This document shows, piece after piece, positions 1 through 5,119 of a stretch of 5,119 nucleotides of DNA. This DNA comes from Fontibacterium sp038145245 (lineage in GTDB: Bacteria > Pseudomonadota > Alphaproteobacteria > Pelagibacterales > Pelagibacteraceae). Positions within the stretch are counted from its first letter, which is position 1, and each line of letters starts with the position of its first letter. The translations under genes and the position numbers were made by a program. The notes beneath the pieces are model-generated. The model did no database searches. It saw nothing but the letters and a program-made list of their open reading frames with translations, and had not been told where the DNA came from. The stretch spans positions 1 to 5,119 of the forward strand of contig JAYQPI010000044.1 of NCBI GenBank assembly GCA_038145245.1, in the 5' to 3' direction.

Positions 1-791
1 TCTAAACTAACCTTTCCAAATTCATTAACCAAACTAACTTTCATTCCATTCTTTATTAAATTAATTCTTTCATCTTTTAATTTAATGCTAGGTATATGTA
101 TTAAAGCACTCTGAATATCAAGCACATATTTTAAAAAATTATTGATACTTTCTTTTTCTATTAATTTTTCAAGGCTATTTGAGTTCTTAATACTAAAATT
201 TCCATATCGAGTTCTAATTAATTGAGTAACATGAGCAAATGCATCAAAGGATTTAGCAATGTCTCTGGCTAAACTTCGAATGTAAGTTCCAGTTCCGCAT
301 TTTATATAAAAAAGACTTTTATTATTTGAGTGCTTTAATAATCTAATATTTTTTATAAAAACTTTTCTCTTTTTTATATCAAATTCTAGGTTATTTCTTG
401 CAAGTTCATAAGATCTTTTGCCATTAATTTTTACTGCAGAAAATTTTGGTGGTATTTGCATTTGCCATCCAATAAATTTTTTTAAAATATTCTTAACTTC
501 TTTTTTTGTAGGACAAATCTCATTTTGATTTATAACCTTACCTTCTAAATCTAAAGTATCTGTTTCTGATCCCCACTGTATTTCAAATAAATAACTTTTG
601 AATTGTAAATGTATTAATGAAACAGTTTTGGTCGCCTCACCTAATGCAATCGGCAAAACACCTTCTGCTAACGGATCTAATGTTCCAGCATGACCTATTT
701 TAATTTTTTTAAATTTACTCTTAATAACATTTAAACAATATGCTGAACTAAAGCCTTTGGGTTTGTTTAAATTTATCCAACCATCAATCAT
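1..791 (-). CDS. truB: TruB, tRNA pseudouridine(55) synthase, C-terminus cut by window edge
   Basis: TruB isomerises U55 to pseudouridine in the T-loop of nearly all tRNAs and acts in the cytoplasm. I translated the frame from the ATG at 791 to the left edge: 263 codons without a stop. The family is usually about 300 residues, so only the end of the C-terminal PUA-like part is missing. Visible landmarks are the N-terminal GWINLNKPKGFSS (residues 4-16); the catalytic motif GHAGTLDPLAEGVLPIALG (33-51) with catalytic Asp39; the Tyr in KSYLFEI (Tyr67) followed by GSETDTLDLEG; PPKFSAVKINGKRSYELAR (114-132); and the motif CGTGTYIRSLARDI (165-178). The start overlaps the 3' end of rbfA by 8 nt (ATGATTGA), which suggests translational coupling. 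No convincing Shine-Dalgarno lies upstream. Every motif that falls in the window is intact, so the enzyme is expected to be active. Confidence 0.97.
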   Translation of the reverse strand, partial: MIDGWINLNKPKGFSSAYCLNVIKSKFKKIKIGHAGTLDPLAEGVLPIALGEATKTVSLIHLQFKSYLFEIQWGSETDTLDLEGKVINQNEICPTKKEVKNILKKFIGWQMQIPPKFSAVKINGKRSYELARNNLEFDIKKRKVFIKNIRLLKHSNNKSLFYIKCGTGTYIRSLARDIAKSFDAFAHVTQLIRTRYGNFSIKNSNSLEKLIEKESINNFLKYVLDIQSALIHIPSIKLKDERINLIKNGMKVSLVNEFGKVSL

Positions 792-1161
792 TTTTGTGAG
801 ACTTAATAATTAATTTTTCAATCTTTTCAGCATAGTCAAAAGACTCATCTAATACAAAATGTAAGTTAGGAAGAAATTTATTTTTCCAATTTCTTGACAT
901 TTCTTTTTTAATTAAACCGCTATGATTAATAAGAGATTGTAAAATAAATTCAGAATTTTTACCTCCAAGCGGCATTACAAACACTTTGGCATGTTTTAAA
1001 TCAGGACTCATTCTAACTTCTGAAACTGTAATCACCCTTGTATTAATATTTGGCAAAGCTACTTCTTCTTTTATAAAGAGATTTCCAAGCAACTGTTTTA
1101 ATAATTCGCCCACTCTTAATTGCCTTTGAGTAAAAGGCTGGTCACTTAAATGAATGTTCAT
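784..1161 (-). CDS. rbfA: RbfA, 30S ribosome-binding factor A
   Basis: RbfA is a small KH-fold protein that binds the immature 30S subunit and helps late maturation of 16S rRNA, known in E. coli for its role in 5'-end processing and cold adaptation. The 125-residue length is normal for the family. Hallmarks are RQLRVGELLKQLL (residues 13-25), the central strand SEVRMSPDLKHAKVFVMPLG (47-66), and the C-terminal block LPNLHFVLDESFDYAEKIEKL (98-117 and on), which matches the usual P-x-L-x-F-x-x-D-x-S pattern. The ATG at 1161 lies 6 nt after the infB stop (TAATTAATCATG). There is no recognisable Shine-Dalgarno, so initiation probably relies on coupling to infB translation. The stop TGA (786-784) lies inside the start of truB. 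Its position between infB and truB is the standard bacterial order. Confidence 0.96.
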   Translation of the reverse strand: MNIHLSDQPFTQRQLRVGELLKQLLGNLFIKEEVALPNINTRVITVSEVRMSPDLKHAKVFVMPLGGKNSEFILQSLINHSGLIKKEMSRNWKNKFLPNLHFVLDESFDYAEKIEKLIIKSHKND

Positions 1162-1167
1162 GATTAA

Positions 1168-3384
1168 TTAATTTATTGTTCTAGCGCTCTGAACTACTGA
1201 GAAAACTTCGATGATATCTTTTTCTTTAAAATCTAAAAAATCTTTAAAAGCAACTCCACCTTCAATCCCTGCTTTAATTTCTTTTACTTCATTTTTTTCT
1301 CTGTAAAGCGATGCAATTTTTCCAGTATAAACAACAGTGCCATCTCTAACAATCCTAACATCTGAGTTATTAATAATTGATCCTTCTGTCACTTTAATAC
1401 CTGCAACTTTTCCAGCTTTGGAAGATTTAAATACTTGCAATATTTCACACTGTCCTAATACCTCTTCATTAATTTCTGGCGCTAATAAACCTGAAAGAGC
1501 TTTAGTAATATGCTCAATCGCTTCATAGATAATATTAAAGTATAAAACATTTACACCTAATTTTGTTGCAAGGTCTTTTGCCTCTTTATTAGGTTTAATA
1601 TTAAAGCCAATTAAAACAGCATTAGAAGCTTTTGCTAAAGAAACATCTGTTTCGGTAATAGCTCCAACAGATGATAAAACAATAACTGGTTTAACTTCAT
1701 CGTGTTGAATTTTTAATATCGCATTAGATAATGCTTCTGCAGATCCATGAACGTCACTTTTAATAATAATTGATAATTCTTTTTGTTTATTAACATCGCC
1801 AAAAACATCGTCTTTCTTAACTAAGGCACTAATTCTTTTAGATTTTCCTTGTTCAATTCTATGTTTATTTATTTCCTTTGCTTTTGACTCACTATCTAAA
1901 ACTAAAAAATCATCTCCTGCCTCTGAAACGCCCGTTAAACCAATAATTTCAACTGGCATTGAAGGTGTTGCTTCATTAACTAATTCACCTTTAAAATTAT
2001 TCATGGCTCTAATTTTTCCCCATTGCAAACCACTCACAAAGAAATCACCTCTTTTTAAAGTTCCTCTTGTAATTAAAATTGTTGATACGGGTCCTTTACC
2101 TTTATCCAATTTTGATTCAACAACTATGCCTTGCGCAGGTACGTTTGGATTAGTTTTGTGATTTAAAATTTCTGCTTGTAAAATAATTGCTTCTTTTAAT
2201 TTATCTAAATTTGTTTTTTTTAATGCAGATATTTCAACGCACTGGACATCTCCACCTAATTCTTCAACAACAAGTTCATGTTCTAATAATTGATTTCTAA
2301 CCCTTTGTTTATCAACCCCATGAATATCACATTTATTGATTGCAACTATAATTGGAACTTTTGCAGCTTTTGCATGTTGGATAGCTTCTATTGTTTGCGG
2401 TTTAATTCCATCATTTGCTGCAACAACTAGAACAACGATATCCGTAATTTTGGAACCCCTAGCTCTCATTTCTGTAAAAGCTGCATGACCTGGTGTATCA
2501 ATAAACGTCATCCACTTATTATTATCTGTGAATACTTGATAAGCTCCGATATGTTGGGTAATTCCTCCATGTTCCGTGGCCACAACATTTGTTTCTCTTA
2601 AAGCATCTAGTAATGAAGTTTTGCCATGATCAACGTGACCCATAACAGTGACAACTGGTGGTCTAGAAAAAGTATCTTCTTCCTCTTTTAATTTTTTTAA
2701 TTTTGATAACTCATCATCAATTTGATTATCTTTAACAACTTTATGTCCAAATGAACCAACGATATACTCAGCCGTATCTTTATCGATAGTATGGTTAATT
2801 GTAACTTTTACATTTTTTTCAAATAAAAATTTAATAATTGAACTTGCTTTTTCTGCCATTCTATTTGCTAAATCTTGAATGGTAATTAAATTAGGAACTG
2901 AGACTTCTCTTGAAACTTTTTTTACTTCTGAGGATGTGTCATCACTTGCCTGTACTAATTTTTTTTCTTTTTCCCTAGCTCTTTTAAACGATGCTAAACT
3001 TCTTTGTTTTTCATCTTCATCAGCATCAGTAAGAGCCTTTGATAATGTTAGTTTATATTCTCTTTTTTTTCCGTGTGTTTTTTTTATTAATTTTTTACTA
3101 TTATCAATTTCAAGTTCTTCTTGAATTTTCTTTCTTGCCCATTCTTGAGCTGATTTTTGTGCTTTTGCTGTATCTTCCTTTGTTAAAACTTTTGGCTTTA
3201 CGGTGTCTTGTGGGGCTACAGAAGCTTTTGCTCTATCCACAGAATAGGTTGTGTCTATAGATCTATTTTTCTTTTTTTCAACTAAAACTGACTTGTTACC
3301 AGCGCCTTTTGCATAATTTGAAACAGCTGCTGATCCACTAAAATTTTTTAATGTAAGTTTTTTCTTTTTGTCTTTAACGTCCAT
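1168..3384 (-). CDS. infB: Translation initiation factor IF2
   Basis: IF2 is the GTPase that delivers fMet-tRNA to the 30S subunit and promotes 50S joining. The protein has 738 residues, shorter than E. coli IF2 (890) because the variable N-terminal region is short. Residues 1-160 are lysine-rich and probably disordered, with the alpha-type VLVEKKK near 33-39. An IF2_N-like domain spans about 163-216. The GTPase domain has G1 GHVDHGKT (249-256), G2 GGITQHIG (273-280), G3 DTPGH (296-300), G4 NKCD (350-353) and G5 SA (386-387). Domains II, III (SDVHGSAEAL, 543-552) and C2 follow. C2 departs from the usual consensus: the two cysteines expected in AGC and ECG are Ile663 and Gly709, while Glu708 and Arg695 are kept. 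The start ATG sits 20 nt after the nusA stop and is preceded by an A-run with no Shine-Dalgarno. Confidence 0.98.
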   Translation of the reverse strand: MDVKDKKKKLTLKNFSGSAAVSNYAKGAGNKSVLVEKKKNRSIDTTYSVDRAKASVAPQDTVKPKVLTKEDTAKAQKSAQEWARKKIQEELEIDNSKKLIKKTHGKKREYKLTLSKALTDADEDEKQRSLASFKRAREKEKKLVQASDDTSSEVKKVSREVSVPNLITIQDLANRMAEKASSIIKFLFEKNVKVTINHTIDKDTAEYIVGSFGHKVVKDNQIDDELSKLKKLKEEEDTFSRPPVVTVMGHVDHGKTSLLDALRETNVVATEHGGITQHIGAYQVFTDNNKWMTFIDTPGHAAFTEMRARGSKITDIVVLVVAANDGIKPQTIEAIQHAKAAKVPIIVAINKCDIHGVDKQRVRNQLLEHELVVEELGGDVQCVEISALKKTNLDKLKEAIILQAEILNHKTNPNVPAQGIVVESKLDKGKGPVSTILITRGTLKRGDFFVSGLQWGKIRAMNNFKGELVNEATPSMPVEIIGLTGVSEAGDDFLVLDSESKAKEINKHRIEQGKSKRISALVKKDDVFGDVNKQKELSIIIKSDVHGSAEALSNAILKIQHDEVKPVIVLSSVGAITETDVSLAKASNAVLIGFNIKPNKEAKDLATKLGVNVLYFNIIYEAIEHITKALSGLLAPEINEEVLGQCEILQVFKSSKAGKVAGIKVTEGSIINNSDVRIVRDGTVVYTGKIASLYREKNEVKEIKAGIEGGVAFKDFLDFKEKDIIEVFSVVQSARTIN

Positions 3385-3404
3385 TTTTTTTAAAAGCGAG
3401 TTTA

Positions 3405-4949
3405 TTATTTGTTAAAAACTTTTTCTCTGGCACTCATTATCAAACGCTCAGCTTCAGCTCTTATGATATCGAAATTCTGCAATATTCCCTCAAATTCCAC
3501 TCTTTTTCCTTTAACTTCGTCATACCCACCTAAGATCTCATCAATTGATAAATCTGCAAAATCAGCCAAAGTTTTAATATTCTTTTCACCTAAGGTTAAA
3601 AGCATTCCAAGTGATAATCCTGGATGATTCATAAGATCGTCCTGAATACCCAACTCCTTAACTCTATTTGATATTTCTTTAGCCTCTGTTTCTAAATATT
3701 CTTTTGCTCTTTCTTTTAATTCTTTTGCTGTCTCTGCATCAAAACCATCAATTTTAGTAATTTCTTCTAAAGGAGCTCCATCGATTTCTTTGATTGAAGA
3801 AAATCCCTCTAATACTAAAAGTTGTGCCATCATTTCATCGATTTCTAAACTTTCAATAAATCGTTTTGTTTTAATTTTAAATTCTGATTGTCTTTTTTCT
3901 GTTTCTTCTTGATCTGTTAAAATATCAATTTCGTAATTCATTAACTTTGACGCAAGTCTTACGTTTTGTCCTCTTCTCCCAATTGCCTTGCTAAGATTAT
4001 TTTCATCAATTACTACTTCGATTCTTTTTGTAGCTTCATCCAAAACTACTTTTTGAACTTCTGCAGGAGCCAAAGCATTAATCACAAGAGTTGCAGGATC
4101 TTCTGACCAGTGGATAATATCAATTTTTTCTCCTTGCAATTCATTCACTACAGCTTGAACTCTGCTCCCTCTCATACCTACACAAGCACCCACTGGATCA
4201 ATGGATTTATCTTTTGATGTAACACAAATTTTTGCTCTACTTCCTGGATCTCTTGCCACTGATTTAATTTCAATTGTTCCTTCATAAATTTCCGGAACCT
4301 CAAGTTTAAATAATTTTGCCATAAACTGAGGATGTGCTCTTGATAAAAATATTTGCGGACCTTTAGCTTCTTTTTTGACTTCATAACAGTAAGCTTTTAC
4401 TCGATCACCTACCTTTATATTTTCTCTTGGAATTAATTCATCTCGTTTAATAATTGACTCAGCTTTTTGTAAATCAACGATGATATTTCCAAATTCTATT
4501 CTTTTTACAATTCCACTTAGAACTTCGCCAATCTTATCTTTAAATTCGTTGTATTGTTTTTCTCTTTCCGCATCTCTTACTTTTTGAGTTATAACTTGTT
4601 TAGCGGCTTGTGCGGCTATTCTCCCAAAATCAATTGGGGGTAACGGCTCTAAAATTTCTTGATCTAATGCAATATCGCTTTTAATCTTTTTAGCTTCCTT
4701 TAAGCTAATTTCGTTTTGACTATTTGCTGGATTTTCTACAACTTTTAATTTTCGACCTAATTCAATTTGACCATTAGCTCTATTAATGGACACATAAATA
4801 TTATTCTCTTGTCCGTAACGTGTTCTTGCAGCTTTCTCTATAGCTTCTTCCATCGAAGTAATAACAAGCTCTTTATCAATCGATTTTTCATTAGCTACAG
4901 CGTCAACTATTCTGATTAATTCAACTGTATCAACTCTGTTATTTAACAT
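3405..4949 (-). CDS. nusA: NusA, transcription termination/antitermination factor
   Basis: NusA binds RNA polymerase near the RNA exit channel and modulates pausing, intrinsic and Rho-dependent termination, and rrn antitermination. The 514-residue protein is a normal alphaproteobacterial size (E. coli 495). The N-terminal polymerase-binding domain spans about 1-135. An S1 domain follows (about 138-205, starting GEVLSGIVKRIEFGNIIVDL). KH1 carries GMRG at 258-261 within DPVGACVGMRGSRVQAVVNE, and KH2 carries GRRG at 324-327 within AIGRRGQNVRLASKL. Two helix-hairpin-helix acidic-repeat-like units lie at about 365-425 and 430-512. The ATG at 4949 fits the family N-terminus and has the only clear Shine-Dalgarno in the operon. 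An intrinsic terminator ends immediately before that site, so nusA and the genes after it must be expressed by read-through or a promoter upstream of the hairpin. The gene ends 20 nt before infB. Confidence 0.98.
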   Translation of the reverse strand: MLNNRVDTVELIRIVDAVANEKSIDKELVITSMEEAIEKAARTRYGQENNIYVSINRANGQIELGRKLKVVENPANSQNEISLKEAKKIKSDIALDQEILEPLPPIDFGRIAAQAAKQVITQKVRDAEREKQYNEFKDKIGEVLSGIVKRIEFGNIIVDLQKAESIIKRDELIPRENIKVGDRVKAYCYEVKKEAKGPQIFLSRAHPQFMAKLFKLEVPEIYEGTIEIKSVARDPGSRAKICVTSKDKSIDPVGACVGMRGSRVQAVVNELQGEKIDIIHWSEDPATLVINALAPAEVQKVVLDEATKRIEVVIDENNLSKAIGRRGQNVRLASKLMNYEIDILTDQEETEKRQSEFKIKTKRFIESLEIDEMMAQLLVLEGFSSIKEIDGAPLEEITKIDGFDAETAKELKERAKEYLETEAKEISNRVKELGIQDDLMNHPGLSLGMLLTLGEKNIKTLADFADLSIDEILGGYDEVKGKRVEFEGILQNFDIIRAEAERLIMSAREKVFNK

Positions 4950-4957
4950 TAGTTTTG

Positions 4958-4963
4958 TTTCCT
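4958..4963 (-). promoter_or_regulatory. Ribosome binding site of nusA
   Basis: The minus strand reads AGGAAA at 4963-4958, followed by CAAAACTA and the ATG at 4949. This leaves about 10 nt between AGGA and the start codon, an acceptable spacing. The site begins 2 nt after the U-tract of the leader terminator, so it is present only in transcripts that pass the terminator. It supports the chosen nusA start. Confidence 0.75.
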
Positions 4964-4965
4964 GT

Positions 4966-4992
4966 AAAAAAAAATGGGCCTAAGCCCATTTT
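4966..4992 (-). terminator. Intrinsic terminator in the nusA leader
   Basis: On the minus strand, AAAATGGGC (4992-4984), loop TTAG (4983-4980) and GCCCATTTT (4979-4971) form a perfect 9-bp hairpin. It runs into a continuous stretch of nine T (4974-4966). This is a complete Rho-independent terminator for minus-strand transcription. In the other direction the stem is followed by only four T, so it is directional. It lies 24 nt after the stop of the upstream ORF and 16 nt before the nusA ATG. It either ends the upstream gene's transcript, with partial read-through, or acts as an attenuator for the nusA-infB-rbfA-truB genes. Confidence 0.85.
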
Positions 4993-5013
4993 GTACTTTC
5001 AATAATTTCCTTT

Positions 5014-5042
5014 AATCTATGCTACAATTTTTAACTTATCAA
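5014..5042 (-). promoter_or_regulatory. Weak candidate sigma70-type promoter before nusA
   Basis: The minus strand has TTGATA (5042-5037; 5 of 6 matches to TTGACA), a 17-nt spacer, then TAGATT (5019-5014; 4 of 6 matches to TATAAT). It overlaps the last codons and stop of the upstream ORF. Transcription would start near 5007 and meet the terminator within about 40 nt. In DNA this AT-rich, such matches are common by chance, so the call is weak. Confidence 0.2.
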
Positions 5043-5118
5043 GATTTAAAAAATAAATATCTTTTTTTAATTTATTGGCTTTATTTGAGTATTTTGTATC
5101 GACTATAGGATGTTTGTT
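5017..5118 (-). CDS. C-terminal end of an upstream ORF, possibly RimP
   Basis: An open frame enters from the right edge and gives 33 codons before TAG at 5019-5017, ending DIYFLNLDKLKIVA. In most bacteria the gene directly before nusA is rimP (30S maturation factor). The ending, a short strand followed by a Leu-Asp-Lys-Leu-Lys-Ile-Val stretch, resembles how RimP SH3-like domains finish (E. coli RimP ends in a similar FALSNIQKANLV pattern). The residues before it (HPIVDTKYSNKANKLKK) do not clearly match RimP, and too little is present to be sure. It could be an unrelated protein whose transcript ends at the terminator 24 nt further on. That the frame is coding at all is likely from position and the lack of stops but is not proven. 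Confidence 0.45.
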   Translation of the reverse strand, partial: NKHPIVDTKYSNKANKLKKDIYFLNLDKLKIVA

Positions 5119-5119
5119 A

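Noticed and set aside
1..791. Possible pseudogene or frameshift in truB, since no stop-bounded frame is present at the left edge
   Set aside because: Codon-by-codon translation from 791 to 1 gives one uninterrupted TruB frame with all motifs in order; the missing stop is only the window edge.
1337..3627. Plus-strand open frames at 1337-1528, 2879-3124, 3039-3260 and 3409-3627
   Set aside because: All lie antisense to strongly conserved infB or nusA coding sequence, have no family resemblance, and are explained as shadows of AT-rich genes on the opposite strand.
4178..4384. Minus-strand 68-codon frame inside nusA
   Set aside because: It is an out-of-frame reading of the S1/KH1 region of nusA, where the nusA frame is clearly the coding one; the lysine- and glutamine-rich product looks like a frame artefact.
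4960..5005. Short minus-strand ATG frame beginning inside the terminator hairpin (ATGGGC...)
   Set aside because: It has no Shine-Dalgarno, its start codon is buried in the stem, and its phenylalanine run is just the T tract read as codons.
4960..5016. Riboswitch or ribosomal-protein-type leader before nusA
   Set aside because: Between the upstream stop and the hairpin there are only 24 nt, too few for an aptamer, and no known leader motif is visible.
4976..5090. Antiterminator pairing between AAGCC in the upstream ORF tail and GGCTT in the terminator 5' arm
   Set aside because: Only about 5 bp over a distance of some 90 nt, against a perfect 9-bp terminator stem; far too weak to propose a switch.

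Overview
This window carries a conserved bacterial transcription/translation operon, read entirely on the minus strand (from high to low coordinates): a small tail of an upstream ORF, then nusA, infB, rbfA and truB, with truB running off the left edge. The DNA is very AT-rich by eye, codons strongly favour A/T, and the genes are nearly contiguous: 20 bp between nusA and infB, 6 bp between infB and rbfA, and an 8-nt overlap between rbfA and truB. The proteins look alphaproteobacterial: NusA has two tandem helix-hairpin-helix C-terminal repeats, and IF2 has the alpha-type basic N-terminal segment ending in a VLVEKKK-like motif. Together with the compactness, this suggests a streamlined marine alphaproteobacterium of the SAR11/Pelagibacterales type. 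That assignment is inference, not proof.

Region by region: 5017-5118 is the last 33 codons of an upstream ORF, a RimP candidate from synteny. Positions 4950-5016 form a short leader containing a textbook intrinsic terminator whose U-tract abuts the nusA ribosome binding site. 3405-4949 is nusA, 1168-3384 is infB (IF2), 784-1161 is rbfA, and 1-791 is truB without its C-terminus. No stretch over 300 bases lacks a gene. No RNA genes, mobile elements or CRISPR arrays were seen.

The genes share the theme of RNA polymerase and ribosome function. NusA controls pausing, termination and antitermination. IF2 brings initiator tRNA to the ribosome, RbfA matures the 30S subunit, and TruB makes pseudouridine 55 in tRNA. 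I found no new multi-gene system. The points most worth attention are the terminator directly before nusA (possible NusA-dependent attenuation of the operon), the absence of the ylxR/DUF448 gene usually found between nusA and infB, and several substitutions at normally conserved fMet-tRNA-binding positions in the IF2 C2 domain.
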